Shown here piece after piece: positions 49,596 through 58,656 of a DNA stretch of 64,000 nt (position 1 is the stretch's first letter; every line of letters starts with the position of its first letter). The position numbers were made by a program, and so were the translations under genes. Below the pieces are notes generated by a model. The model ran no database searches. It was not told where the DNA came from and was given only the letters and a program-made list of their open reading frames with translations. Origin of the DNA: JAYEHL01 sp041653935 (lineage in GTDB: Bacteria; Chloroflexota; Dehalococcoidia; E44-bin15); NCBI GenBank assembly GCA_041653935.1, contig JBAZEO010000001.1, forward strand, positions 124,001-188,000, written 5' to 3'.

Positions 49596-49643
49596 GGGCA
49601 CGGCACGCCGTGCCCCTACAGGCGAATAATTATTCGCCCCTAC
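49596..49643 (-). repeat. Two GTAG-type REP hairpins
   Basis: On the minus strand GTAG-GGGCGAATAATTATTCGCC and GTAG-GGGCACGG-CGTG-CCGTGCCC in tandem. Same GTAG foot as the hairpins around the transposase gene. The 409-base gap (49400-49808) otherwise holds the GlnR box, small GA-rich palindromes and the composite repeat below. Confidence 0.8.
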
Positions 49644-49710
49644 ACGATGTCCGTCATGATCAGGGAATATAACAATTCTGATACAGTCCTCGAAGAGGTT
49701 AGCTTTTCAC

Positions 49711-49800
49711 AGAGGTGCAGGAGAATCATCTCCTGCCAGGGTAATAGGGGTGTCCCCTAACTAAAATAAAATCCCCCAAGATTGGGGGATAAAGGGGGTT
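49711..49800 (-). repeat. Composite intergenic repeat, inverted copy
   Basis: The reverse complement of the 29081-29198 element, lacking its outermost CCCCCTT palindrome: GAGGTGCAGGAGA...TCTCCTGCC, then GGGGTGTCCCC, then CCCCCAAGATTGGGGG. It may act as a terminator region for dapL. Confidence 0.75.
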
Positions 49801-49808
49801 GAAGCATA

Positions 49809-50972
49809 CTATTTACTCTTCCATGACGCGATGCGGGACAGCGCCTCGTCCAGGCGCGCGTCCGGCACCGTAAGCGATATGCGGATGTATCCCTCGCCGT
49901 TGGGCCCGTAGCCGACACCGGGTATCACCACCACGCCGATATCATCCAGCCATCTGGCGGCAAATTCCATCGAGCTGTATCCGTCCGGAACCTTAGCCCA
50001 GATATACAGGCTGGCGCGGGGCGTCATCGCCTTGATTCCGATCTTTGACAGCGTTTCGATCACTTTATCGCGGCGGCGCTGGTAGATCGCCATGTTATCC
50101 GCGACGCATTGCTGCGAGCTGTTCAAGGCCTCGATGGCGGCGTGCTGTATCGCCTGCGGCACTCCGGAGTCTATGTTCGACTTTATTCTTTTCAAGGCAT
50201 CGATGATTCCGGAGTTGCCGACGGCCATGCCGACCCTCCAGCCGGTCATATTGTAGGTCTTGGACAGGGAATGGAACTCTATGCCGACGTCCATAGCTCC
50301 TTTGGCCTGCAGGAAGCTGACGGGCCTGTATCCGTCGAAGGCCACCTCGGTGTACGGCGCGTCGTGGCATACAGCGATATCATATTTCTTGGCGAAGGAG
50401 ACTACTTTTTCGAAAAAATCGATCTCGGCCGTCGCGCCCGTCGGATTGTTGGGATAGTTTATCCATAAAACCTTGGCTTTCCGGGCGACCTTCGCCGGGA
50501 TGGCGTCCAGGTCGGGGAGGAAGCCGTTCTCCTCGCGAAGGGGGAGGTAATACGGCTCGCCGCCGCAGAACATCGTGCCTGTGGTATAAACGGGATAGCC
50601 GGGGTCCGGGACCAGGGCTATATCGCCCGGATCGATAAGGCACAGCGATATGTGCGCCACGCCATCCTTGGCTCCGATCAACGAAACGACCTCCTTGTTC
50701 GGATCGAGTTTAATGTCGAAACGCACCTTATACCATGTCGCAACGGCCCGGCGGAATTCGGGCAGTCCTTCCGATTCGGGATAGCGATGGTTCCGGGGCT
50801 CACGAGCCGCCCGGCACAGGCGGTCGATGATATGCGGCGGCGTGGGCAGGTCGGGGTCTCCGATGCCCAGGCTGATCACGTCTATGCCCTGCGCCCGTTT
50901 CTCGGCGATCTTTTTCGATATGCCGACGAAGAGATAGGGCGGCAGTTTTTCGATTCGTTTCGATGTTCTCAT
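49809..50972 (-). CDS. dapL: LL-diaminopimelate aminotransferase
   Basis: A 387-residue class-I aminotransferase. The PLP lysine is in SLSKTYNMTGWRVG, with NYPNNPTGA, DAPYTEVAFDG and the C-terminal RISL arginine. DapL converts tetrahydrodipicolinate straight to LL-diaminopimelate in lysine and cell-wall synthesis, replacing the succinylase route. The call over generic aminotransferase rests on ISLGIGDPDLPTP and on dapF 12 bases upstream in the same operon. Confidence 0.92.
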   Translation of the reverse strand: MRTSKRIEKLPPYLFVGISKKIAEKRAQGIDVISLGIGDPDLPTPPHIIDRLCRAAREPRNHRYPESEGLPEFRRAVATWYKVRFDIKLDPNKEVVSLIGAKDGVAHISLCLIDPGDIALVPDPGYPVYTTGTMFCGGEPYYLPLREENGFLPDLDAIPAKVARKAKVLWINYPNNPTGATAEIDFFEKVVSFAKKYDIAVCHDAPYTEVAFDGYRPVSFLQAKGAMDVGIEFHSLSKTYNMTGWRVGMAVGNSGIIDALKRIKSNIDSGVPQAIQHAAIEALNSSQQCVADNMAIYQRRRDKVIETLSKIGIKAMTPRASLYIWAKVPDGYSSMEFAARWLDDIGVVVIPGVGYGPNGEGYIRISLTVPDARLDEALSRIASWKSK

Positions 50973-50984
50973 ATTTGATCTTTC

Positions 50985-51806
50985 TTAACCGAGCCATTCC
51001 CCTTTAAAAACTTCTTCCGCGGGGCCGGTCAGCTTCACCTGGCCCTTGCCGTCCCAGTCGATTATCAGCGTTCCGCCCGGCAGAGCTATTTTCACTTTTT
51101 TGTCGCAGTACTTATGCATCCGGGCCGCCACCGCTATGGCGCAGGCGCCGGTGCCGCAGGAAAGCGTCTCGCCCGCGCCGCGCTCCCAGACCCTGGCGCG
51201 TATCCTGTTCTTGCCTGTCAGGTTCGCTATCTCGAAGTTCACGCGCTTTGGAAAGAACGCGTGGTGCTCGACCTTGGGGCCGACCGCTTCGAGAGGGAAA
51301 TCCTCGACCGGCTCGTCGATAAACGTCACGGCGTGCGGGTTTCCCATGGAGAGGCAGGTCAGCGACAGCCGCAAGCCATCGACGATGAGCGGATAGTCGA
51401 TCACTTTGTTACTGGTTCCTTTGACCGGGATCAGGTCGGCCTTGAATACCGGCTCTCCCATATCGACCTGTATCAGTTTGCCGGCCGGCCGCGCTTTCCT
51501 CAGCCCGCCGAGCGTTTCTATTGTTATCTCTTTACTATCGACCAAACCCCGGTCGATGGCGTATCTGGCAAGGCACCTTGTGCCGTTGCCGCAGGCTTCC
51601 GCCTCGGAGCCGTCAGGGTTGAACATGCGCATGCGGATATCGGCGCTCTTGGATGGCATGACCAGGATGATGCCATCCGCGCCCACGCCGAAGCGGCGCT
51701 CGCACATGGCTATAGCCAGCGCCGGCCAGTCGCGATTTTTCTTCGCCTCTATGACCACGAAATCGTTACCGGCGGCTTGCATCTTGGTAAATTTGATGTT
51801 AGTCAT
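50985..51806 (-). CDS. dapF: Diaminopimelate epimerase
   Basis: A 273-residue DapF. Both catalytic cysteines are present (EACGNGTRCLA and LSCGTGACAIA), with GAGETLSCG and MGNPHAVTFI. I chose the ATG at 51806; a TTG two codons earlier lacks support. It interconverts LL- and meso-diaminopimelate and is paired with dapL. Confidence 0.96.
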   Translation of the reverse strand: MTNIKFTKMQAAGNDFVVIEAKKNRDWPALAIAMCERRFGVGADGIILVMPSKSADIRMRMFNPDGSEAEACGNGTRCLARYAIDRGLVDSKEITIETLGGLRKARPAGKLIQVDMGEPVFKADLIPVKGTSNKVIDYPLIVDGLRLSLTCLSMGNPHAVTFIDEPVEDFPLEAVGPKVEHHAFFPKRVNFEIANLTGKNRIRARVWERGAGETLSCGTGACAIAVAARMHKYCDKKVKIALPGGTLIIDWDGKGQVKLTGPAEEVFKGEWLG

Positions 51807-51830
51807 GACCAAATTGTAATCAACCCCCTG

Positions 51831-51950
51831 TATCCCCCTTGAAAGGGGGGTACAACATCCGAACCCCCTATATCCCCCATACGTTGGGGGACTTAAAAAT
51901 TGGGGGACACCCCCAAACCCCTGGCAGGAGATGAGTCTCCTGCACCTCTT
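51831..51950 (+). repeat. Composite intergenic repeat, copy 3
   Basis: Closest match to 29081-29198: CCCCCTTGAAAGGGGG, CCCCCATACGTTGGGGG, GGGGACACCCCC and GGCAGGAGATGAGTCTCCTGC in the same order. Confidence 0.8.
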
Positions 51951-51995
51951 CGTTAAGCTAACCTCTCTCTCCTAGAGATAGCTATAGTAAAGGCA

Positions 51996-52079
51996 TACAG
52001 CAATAAGTAAACCTTAATGTATGGGCGTCCTTCCGCAGAAGGATGCCCATACGAATTCATTTCGCGCGCCGCAGCTGTA
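51996..52079 (+). repeat. 84-bp hairpin element, version A, copy 2
   Basis: Carries the same stem as 29674-29756 (GTATGGGCGTCCTT / AAGGATGCCCATAC, loop CCGCAG) and right flank CGCGCGCCGCAGCTGTA; the left flank has drifted (CAGCAATAAGTAAACC). Confidence 0.85.
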
Positions 52080-52230
52080 AAAGGCAGGTGAACGTTTCCC
52101 TCTCCTCTCGGATCTTATATCCCCAGCCTCTATATAAGATATTATATGGCAATTGTTTCGGGAATATTTCACGTAAGGAGACGCGGTTAAGAAAGGAGAG
52201 GACAATGCTGAAAGTTAAGCAAATAAAAAG

Positions 52231-52304
<74 letters not shown>

Positions 52305-52382
52305 GTTTCATAATTGCATCGCAATTTTAGCACCTGCCTAATGCTGTGGCAAGTGAATGTCGCTTAGGGGAATTAAGCGATC

Positions 52383-52931
52383 TCAGCCAATCAGTTCTTG
52401 CAGTGTACGTTCGTATATGCTGCAGGTCGAATCATCAAAGAGGACAAAGCGCACTTCGTCAAGCGAGTCGTTAGTTTTAATAAAGTCGATTACTGTCTGC
52501 AGTGCTGTTTGTGCGGCGAGTCTGACCGGATATCCGTAAGCGCCGGTGCTTATCGATGGGAAAGATACTGTCTTGAGGCCGTTATCGATAGCTGTTTGCA
52601 GGCTTTCGCGGTAGGCGCTGGCTAACAGCTCCGGTTCTTTGTTCTTGCCGCTGTGCCATATTGGTCCTACGGTGTGGATCACATGCTTTGCTTGCAGGTT
52701 TCCTCCGGTGGTGATTACCGCCTGGCCAGTCGGCAGCCGGCCTATCCCTTTGACGATTCGTTTGCATTCGTCGAGTATGGCTGGCCCCCCGGCGTGGTGA
52801 ATCGCGCCATCGACTCCGCCGCCGCCCATCAGGCTCGAATTCGCCGCGTTGACAATGGCGTCCGTCGCTTGCCCGGTAATATCGCCTTGTATGAGGGAGA
52901 GTTTGGTTTTGTTGATCGATTTTTCTATCAT
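52383..52931 (-). CDS. Macro-domain ADP-ribose-processing protein
   Basis: A 182-residue single macro domain. The ADP-ribose site is present: GDITGQATDAIVNAANSSLM, GGGGVDGAIHHAGG and the SISTGAYGYP loop. This matches the YmdB/MacroD-type O-acetyl-ADP-ribose deacetylases, which remove ADP-ribose from proteins or metabolites. Monocistronic; no toxin partner beside it. Confidence 0.93.
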   Translation of the reverse strand: MIEKSINKTKLSLIQGDITGQATDAIVNAANSSLMGGGGVDGAIHHAGGPAILDECKRIVKGIGRLPTGQAVITTGGNLQAKHVIHTVGPIWHSGKNKEPELLASAYRESLQTAIDNGLKTVSFPSISTGAYGYPVRLAAQTALQTVIDFIKTNDSLDEVRFVLFDDSTCSIYERTLQELIG

Positions 52932-52933
52932 TG

Positions 52934-53030
52934 AATCCCCCTTGGTCCCCCTTTACGAAAGGGGGATATTTAAAAGATAGGGGACACCCCTATAACCCTG
53001 TCAGGAGAGGAATCTCCTGAACCTCTCTTG
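52934..53030 (+). repeat. Composite intergenic repeat, copy 4
   Basis: A shortened copy: CCCCC-TTTACGAAA-GGGGG, GGGGACACCCC, TCAGGAGA-GGAA-TCTCCTGA. The 494-base gap to the thiolase gene is otherwise filled with repeats and a terminator. Confidence 0.75.
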
Positions 53031-53038
53031 TACGGGCC

Positions 53039-53098
53039 GTCATTGCGAGGAGCCCTTCGCATTAATTCTATCATGGAAGGATGACGTGGCAATCTCGT
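53039..53098. repeat. GTCATTGCGAGGAGCC dispersed repeat, copy 2
   Basis: Same ends as 29209-29246 with a longer middle segment. Confidence 0.7.
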
Positions 53099-53211
53099 TG
53101 ATGTTATCAACCCCCTGTATCCCTCATTCTTGGGGGAATTTTGGTTAAATGTAACTTCCCCTTACCCCCTCTTCTAAAAAGAGGGGGTACTTACCTGTAA
53201 CTATAACGTAT

Positions 53212-53296
53212 TACAGCATTTAGCAACCCTTAATGTATGTTGCACGGACGAAGTACCGTGCAACATACAAATAATTCTGCGCGCCGCAGCTCTATA
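53212..53296 (+). repeat. 85-bp hairpin element, version B, copy 2
   Basis: Stem GTATGTTGCACGG / CCGTGCAACATAC as in 29852-29934, but loop ACGAAGTA replaces CACTCCGT. Flanks TACAGCATTTAGCAACCC and GCGCGCCGCAGCTCTA. Confidence 0.85.
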
Positions 53297-53371
53297 GGGG
53301 ACTTTGCTGCCTTCTCTTTGTCAAAGAGAGGGTCAGGGGGATTTCGCGAACTCACCCTGACCCGGCATTTT

Positions 53372-53413
53372 TTTAAAAAGAAAGAGGGCTCGATGTTTTC
53401 CACCGAGCCCTCT
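53372..53413 (-). terminator. Terminator of the HMGS-like/thiolase operon
   Basis: On the minus strand AGAGGGCTCG / CGAGCCCTCT followed by TTCTTTTT, 12 bases after the thiolase stop. Confidence 0.85.
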
Positions 53414-53425
53414 TCGTTGATACTT

Positions 53426-54607
53426 TTAGTTGCCTACTATTGCGACACCAACGACGCTCCACGGGGGATATCCTCCCATGTTGTGTGTCAGTCCGAGTTT
53501 GGGATCCTTGATCTGCCTGTCGCCGGCCTTGCCCTGAAGCTGCTTGTAGCACTCATATATCATCCTGAGCCCGGAGGCTCCGATGGGATGCCCGAAGCAC
53601 TTCAGTCCTCCGTCCGGCTGTACGGGAAGTCCGCCTGTCAGGTCGAAGAAACCGGACTCGATATCTTCTTTGACCTTGCCGCGCGGGCTGAACTGCAGGT
53701 CTTCCATAGTGACCGCCTCGGTGATTGAGAAGCAGTCGTGGACCTCGGCCATGCTGATCTCCTCGCGCGGGTTCTTGATGCCGGCCTCTTTGTAAACGCG
53801 CTGTCCGGCGCGGAACCCGGTCTCGGCGTGCGCGTAGTCGTAATCCGTGTACCACATATCCTCGCCGGAGGCCGCTGCGATCGTGCAGCCCTTGATGAGG
53901 ACTGGGTCTTTGCGGAATTTCTTGGCATCCGCAGTTCTTACCAGTATAGCGGCGGCGGCGCCGTCGCTCACGCCGCAACAGTCGAACAGACCTAGTGGCC
54001 ATGCGATTATCGGCGCGTTAATGATAGCATCGAGTTCAATAGCCTTTTTCAAGTGTGCCTTAGGATGCTTAGCTCCATTCTGATGGCTCTTCCAACTGAC
54101 CCTGGCAAGCATCTTCTTGCCTTCCTCAGGGGAGAGGCCGTATACAGAGAAGTACCTGGTGGCCATCATGGCGTAGACGCCGGGTCCGGACGCATTGGGC
54201 GCCCAATACTGCTCGCTGGGCGGCCTCATGTCGGGCAGCCCGCCGTATCCGACGTCCTTCAATTTCTCCATGCCGACGCACAGCGCGACATCGATGGCTC
54301 CGGACGCCAGCGCGTATGTAGCGCCGCGTATGGCCTCGGTGCCGCTGGCGCACAGGTTCTCAACGTGTGTTACAGGTATATAAGGAAGGTGCAAGGTCTG
54401 AGCCAGCTGTATTCCGCTGAGTCCCTGCATCGGGTAAAGAGTGGAGAACCACGCGGCATCGATATCCTTCATTTCCATACCGGCGTCCTGCATGCACTCT
54501 AGATAGGCGTCGACTATTAGATCGGGCCCGCTCTTATCCCACAGCTCACCGAACTTGGTGCAGCCCATTCCGATTATTGCAACTTTATCTTTAATGCCCT
54601 CTGCCAT
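53426..54607 (-). CDS. Thiolase-family acyl-CoA acyltransferase
   Basis: A 393-residue thiolase of the SCP-x/archaeal type (ribosome site AAAGGAGACG). Active-site Cys in VENLCASGTEAIRGA, plus AEVHDCFSITE, CFGHPIGASG and THNMGG. These thiolases often act in complex with a DUF35 OB-fold protein and a ketoacyl-synthase-like partner; the gene 12 bases upstream encodes exactly such parts fused. Substrate could be acetoacetyl-CoA or a longer 3-ketoacyl-CoA; not decidable here. Confidence 0.9.
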   Translation of the reverse strand: MAEGIKDKVAIIGMGCTKFGELWDKSGPDLIVDAYLECMQDAGMEMKDIDAAWFSTLYPMQGLSGIQLAQTLHLPYIPVTHVENLCASGTEAIRGATYALASGAIDVALCVGMEKLKDVGYGGLPDMRPPSEQYWAPNASGPGVYAMMATRYFSVYGLSPEEGKKMLARVSWKSHQNGAKHPKAHLKKAIELDAIINAPIIAWPLGLFDCCGVSDGAAAAILVRTADAKKFRKDPVLIKGCTIAAASGEDMWYTDYDYAHAETGFRAGQRVYKEAGIKNPREEISMAEVHDCFSITEAVTMEDLQFSPRGKVKEDIESGFFDLTGGLPVQPDGGLKCFGHPIGASGLRMIYECYKQLQGKAGDRQIKDPKLGLTHNMGGYPPWSVVGVAIVGN

Positions 54608-54619
54608 TTATCGTCTCCT

Positions 54620-56059
54620 TTACCCCTGTACAGGGGTTCCTTTCCAGCCATAGCCGACGAAGCCGGGGGCTTCCCATCTCTTGCGGAATGTCATTTCAAC
54701 CGGCATATTGACCTTGAGCTCTTCAAGTGTGCAGTCGCTGAGATTGAACATCGCGCGTCCGCCGCCGTCGAAGTCGATCATACCGTAAAGTTCCGGCGGT
54801 GTCGGGGTAAAAGCCAGGTTGTCGCCGGTATAAGTGAACAGTTTTCCTTTCCTGTCGGAGAAGCGGTATCCTTCCATCTTATCGATGACCTTGCATTTGG
54901 GATTGATACAGACACGCTGCGGCGGCCACTGGGCTGTGCCGCACGCCTTGCACTTGGTGCCGATCAGGCCATACAGCTTCTTCCGGTCGCGCCACAGGAT
55001 GGTGGCCGATGTGGGGAAAAACTGCTCGCCGCGGCCTGCGACATCGATGCTGATCACGTTGCGGAAGGTGACCATCTTCTCGTAGCTCTTTAGCTCTGTC
55101 TTATGGGCCAGATGCTTCTTGACACCCTTGCGGGCGGGAAGCTTGGCGATCTCCGGCGTCACCTCGAACAGCAGCACATCGCCGCCGTTGCCGTAGCTGG
55201 CGACAATTATCTTATCGCCGGGCTTGGCATCTTCGAGCGCTGCTACAAGTATGAGCAGCGGGTTGGATGAGCCGGTGAGGCCCACTGTGGTGAACATGTG
55301 TTCCTGCAACTGCTCGGGCTTGAATCCGAGCTGCTTGCCGATGGTGGGATGCTGCCTGTGGTACACTCCCGGGAAACAAACTTTGGCAACATCCTTGGGG
55401 GCGAGGCTGTACTTCTTCATCAGCCCGCCGATGGCCTCGGCAACGAACTTGCCATAACCTTCATCGCGCACCCAGCGGTCCTCCCAGATGCGGTTGAACT
55501 TCTCGCCCTCCACGCGCCACTGATCCATGAAGTCGTGGGTTACGGAATGCGTGCCGATAAGGTTGGCGATTACGTTCTTGTTGCCGATGAGTACGGCTGC
55601 CGCGGCGTCGCCGTAATTCTCCTCCTGGAAACTTCCGGCAGGTCCTAACCTGCAATCTGAAGCGCAGACCAGGATATTATTGGCTGTTTCCGCTTTGACT
55701 GCGTCGCAAGCGGCGAGAACTGCGGTTGTTCCGGACTTTAACGAAGCGGTAAAGTCGGCAGAGCGCGCCTCCGGCTTGAGGTCGAGTGCGGTTGAGATTA
55801 TGCCGGCGTTCTGTCTTTCCTTATACGGTGCAGTTGTCGTCGCCAAATAAAGGCCGTCGATCTTGCTTCGGTCGATGCCCGTCAAACAGTCTGCTCCTGC
55901 ATTGACGGCCATACTGAGGCTGTCTTCATCATAGTTGGCTACTGCCTTCTCTCCCGGCGCGATAGTTGCTTGGTTGATAAAACCGATAGTCCAATATATT
56001 GTCATTCGGTTAATGCGATGCCAGGGGATGTAGGCGCCATAAGCTGTGATACCGACCAT
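54620..56059 (-). CDS. HMG-CoA-synthase-like protein fused to DUF35
   Basis: A 479-residue protein with AAGAAAGGAG upstream. Residues 1-335 are a KAS-III/HMG-CoA synthase fold (GITAYGAYIPWHRI, YGDAAAAVLIG, GLTGSSNPLLILVAAL). Where HMG-CoA synthases have the catalytic Cys (ACKAGT type), this reads ADFTASLKSGT with Leu. Residues 360-479 are a DUF35 unit: rubredoxin-like zinc ribbon (CKACG...CINPKC) plus OB fold. Fused scaffolding with the adjacent thiolase recalls the archaeal thiolase/HMGS/DUF35 complex. Without the Cys it is unlikely to do normal HMG-CoA synthesis; it may hold or present acyl-CoA. Confidence 0.85.
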   Translation of the reverse strand: MVGITAYGAYIPWHRINRMTIYWTIGFINQATIAPGEKAVANYDEDSLSMAVNAGADCLTGIDRSKIDGLYLATTTAPYKERQNAGIISTALDLKPEARSADFTASLKSGTTAVLAACDAVKAETANNILVCASDCRLGPAGSFQEENYGDAAAAVLIGNKNVIANLIGTHSVTHDFMDQWRVEGEKFNRIWEDRWVRDEGYGKFVAEAIGGLMKKYSLAPKDVAKVCFPGVYHRQHPTIGKQLGFKPEQLQEHMFTTVGLTGSSNPLLILVAALEDAKPGDKIIVASYGNGGDVLLFEVTPEIAKLPARKGVKKHLAHKTELKSYEKMVTFRNVISIDVAGRGEQFFPTSATILWRDRKKLYGLIGTKCKACGTAQWPPQRVCINPKCKVIDKMEGYRFSDRKGKLFTYTGDNLAFTPTPPELYGMIDFDGGGRAMFNLSDCTLEELKVNMPVEMTFRKRWEAPGFVGYGWKGTPVQG

Positions 56060-56250
56060 CTAGCACTCCTTTCTTGTAGACGTTCGTATAAAAGATACCT
56101 TTTTTGGGTGCTTTCTGTCAAGATGAAGTCATAGCTGGAGGGCGCTGCGCGGATCAATTTGGACGGTAGCTGGGAGGTGCGAGTGCACAAGATGACGGAT
56201 TGTCCAATCTCATCAATCGTTCGAACTTCTTAAACAACACTAAGTGGGTA

Positions 56251-57408
56251 TCATGGCAAAGATTTCAGATAGGCACTGAGGGCGGTCGTGAAAAGGTCGC
56301 GTTGCCAGCGACGGATGTCAGCGGAAGCGATCTCGGTGTCAAACGTGTCAGGCGACTTGGCAATTCGTTCCAGGCTGGCCCTGGGCCAGAGGAGCGAGGG
56401 GTCCAGGGAAAGGGTGACCCCCAGTGATGTTCGCCAGGCTTTGAGGCGATCCAGACGCTGGGCCTGTTCTTGACTCATACGTTCGTGAGGCATAGGGGGC
56501 GGCCTGCGGATGGGCGGCGCTGTCAGACCATCGCGTAAGGCTTGCCGGAGGCCACGCTCGAAACGTTGCAGCCTGGTCTGCCCGAGACCGGGGACGTCTG
56601 AGAAAGCCGTTGCAGGACTGGCGGCCAGAGTGATCAGAGCGGTGTCGGGTATTATGTAGAAGGGCGGGCGATGCTGGCGTTGGGCTTCTTCTTCTCGAAA
56701 CATAAACAGGCTTCGCAGAATGGCAAGGCCCCGTTCATCCAGGTCATGACCTCCTTTGACCAGGAGGTATGCAGTCTCCAGACTGGGTGCGGCATATCGC
56801 ACTTCTTCCAGTCGAGCGCACTCCTCGGCTACCCATTCCGTTCGCCCCAGAGCCTGGAGCCGTTGTGACAGATTCTCCTGCAGGGCGAAGAGATGGCTGA
56901 CATCGGCTGCGGCGTAGGCGAGGGCTTTAGTAGAGAGCGGACGCCGTCCCCAATCAGATCGCTGGAGCCTTGTGTTCTTAGTGATAGTTACGCCCAGCAA
57001 ATCTTCGATGAGGGCTGCCAGCCCGACCCTGGTCAAACCGGCAAAGCGGGCGGCGATGTTGGTATCGTACAGGTTGCGGATACGGAATTCGCAATGCCGG
57101 TCGAGGCTGCGGATGTCGTAGTCCGCTCCATGAATGACTTTGGTAATGGAAGCATCCGCGAAAACTTCTTTGAGGGAAGCAATGTCCTCAAGGACGATCG
57201 TGTCGATGAGGTAGACTTTGTGACGGGTGGCAATCTGAATCAGGCAGAGCTGCTCGGGATAGCGGAGGAAGCTGTTGGACTCGGTATCAAGGGCGATGTC
57301 CCGGGAGCCGAGCATTGCCTTAACGGCAGTGTCAAGTTGAGCGGCCTGACTGACGATTTCGATGGGAAGAGGTGGCGAGACAATCATGAGTCCAGTATAC
57401 TGTCTCAT
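56251..57408 (-). CDS. rnd: Ribonuclease D
   Basis: A 385-residue protein; ATG 57408 follows AAGGAT, two other ATGs (57450, 57387) are alternatives. DEDD exonuclease motifs: DIALDTESNSFL, VIHGADYDIRSL, and YAAADVSHLF (Tyr form). Two HRDC-like regions follow (about 200-275 and 305-380). RNase D trims the 3' ends of tRNA and other stable RNAs. GC-rich compared with the flanking spacers. Confidence 0.93.
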   Translation of the reverse strand: MRQYTGLMIVSPPLPIEIVSQAAQLDTAVKAMLGSRDIALDTESNSFLRYPEQLCLIQIATRHKVYLIDTIVLEDIASLKEVFADASITKVIHGADYDIRSLDRHCEFRIRNLYDTNIAARFAGLTRVGLAALIEDLLGVTITKNTRLQRSDWGRRPLSTKALAYAAADVSHLFALQENLSQRLQALGRTEWVAEECARLEEVRYAAPSLETAYLLVKGGHDLDERGLAILRSLFMFREEEAQRQHRPPFYIIPDTALITLAASPATAFSDVPGLGQTRLQRFERGLRQALRDGLTAPPIRRPPPMPHERMSQEQAQRLDRLKAWRTSLGVTLSLDPSLLWPRASLERIAKSPDTFDTEIASADIRRWQRDLFTTALSAYLKSLP

Positions 57409-57480
57409 AAATATCCTTACAACTGCTTGACAAAGGTTGCACCCCAGCATTAGAGTACTCGTGCCTTACAGGAGAGTTAA

Positions 57481-57771
57481 ATGTCCAAACGACAAGACTT
57501 TATAACGCAACAGATGTCTGAAGGTAGTATTACCGAAAGGCATGCTGAAAGAGATGAGATAAGTAAACTCGCTAAACAACTGGCATCTCAAATGCCAAGG
57601 GACACTGCTGATCGTAAGATGTATATTAGCAGCCTTGTAGAAAAGGTAAAGGCAAAGCAGATAGACGTCGAAGTATTCAAAACCTTCATAAAAATGACAA
57701 ATTCATGGGCTGAGTTAAGCGCAGTCACAAAGAAAGAAGAAAGGCTATTAAGAAGAGGAACCAAAAGATGA
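57481..57771 (+). CDS. Small charged helical protein, unknown function
   Basis: A 96-residue protein with a good site (CAGGAGAGTTAA). Nearly all-helical and highly charged, with ERHAERDEISKLAKQLASQM and a basic end (RLLRRGTKR). No Cys, no membrane segment. Divergent from rnd, 72 bases apart. No family recognised. Confidence 0.6.
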   Translation: MSKRQDFITQQMSEGSITERHAERDEISKLAKQLASQMPRDTADRKMYISSLVEKVKAKQIDVEVFKTFIKMTNSWAELSAVTKKEERLLRRGTKR

Positions 57772-58139
57772 TGCCTCTGGTTAATAAAGCGTGATGTTCC
57801 CCCACCTCCTATATCCAATCCGCAACATATCATCATAAAGAATCTGCAAAATTACCCCTCCATTTTGTTTAAGCAATGTATATGCATAATGAGGTCGGAC
57901 ACGATCCAAACATAGTGTCTGTTCTTCATGGTTGTGTGCCCAAGTCATGCATGACTCTCTCCTATCTCCAATCTGCTAGTTAGGCATACCACCATTTTCT
58001 CATATTTGGGTGGCTGTTTTTGCGGTTTGACAATAGGATGTGCAGGGCATATCATTCACCATGAATACAAAAGAGGTACGAGGTCAGCTCACTACAAGTT
58101 GATATGGTAAATCTCGGGACTGAAAGGGGGATATTCAGA
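57772..58139. other. Non-coding spacer, nothing recognised
   Basis: 368 bases with stops in all frames and no hairpin with a T-run; one weak in-frame upstream extension (58104) of the next gene only. Confidence 0.4.
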
Positions 58140-58415
58140 ATGGGTATGACAGTCTATAGTCCGGATGGCACAGTCGCATCAGTGTTCCAAGGCATAAAGC
58201 GCGATGGCAACAAGCTAGTCTTGAAGCAACTGGCTTTGGGACAGGTGCCGATGGACGTCATCATAACCCCGAAAGAGGGCCTTAAGTCGCTGAGCATGGG
58301 AATGAGTCTGGGGCTTCTCTCGTTCATCTTACTCTTCCCCTATTTCTATTTCAGCTACCGTGGTGAACAAAAGAAGAAGGCTGCAGCTCCAACACCAGAC
58401 AAGCCAAAGGCTTGA
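58140..58415 (+). CDS. Small single-helix membrane protein
   Basis: A 91-residue protein; ATG chosen 9 bases after AAAGGGGG. Residues 1-50 are a small beta-type soluble part (MTVYSPDGTVASVFQGIKRD), residues 57-76 a transmembrane helix and the tail is Lys/Pro/Ala-rich. The soluble part resembles short beta-barrel metabolite-handling domains, but no family call is made. Confidence 0.6.
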   Translation: MGMTVYSPDGTVASVFQGIKRDGNKLVLKQLALGQVPMDVIITPKEGLKSLSMGMSLGLLSFILLFPYFYFSYRGEQKKKAAAPTPDKPKA

Positions 58416-58656
58416 TCCGGCTGGTCGTCACGGGTACCTCCAACGACCTCTGCTCTACCGCTGACAATCTCGCAGGGCGCAAGTCATTCTTCACAGCGTT
58501 GATATAGCCAGCCGCACAGCCAACTTTGTTAGCTATGATAGCTGAGCTGGTCTCGCCCTGCTCTGCCAAGAGGGCGCAGTCCTCCCATGGTGCATGTCAT
58601 ATGAAAGGACGCCCCTGAGTTTGGGGGATGCGATTAGGGCGCAAGATGTTGCGTCT

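Noticed and set aside
58351..58569. Helix-turn-helix-like gene on the minus strand
   Set aside because: The frame reads plausibly (SSAIIANKVGCAAGYINAVK) but has no ribosome site, overlaps the end of the plus-strand gene and is short; at most a relic.
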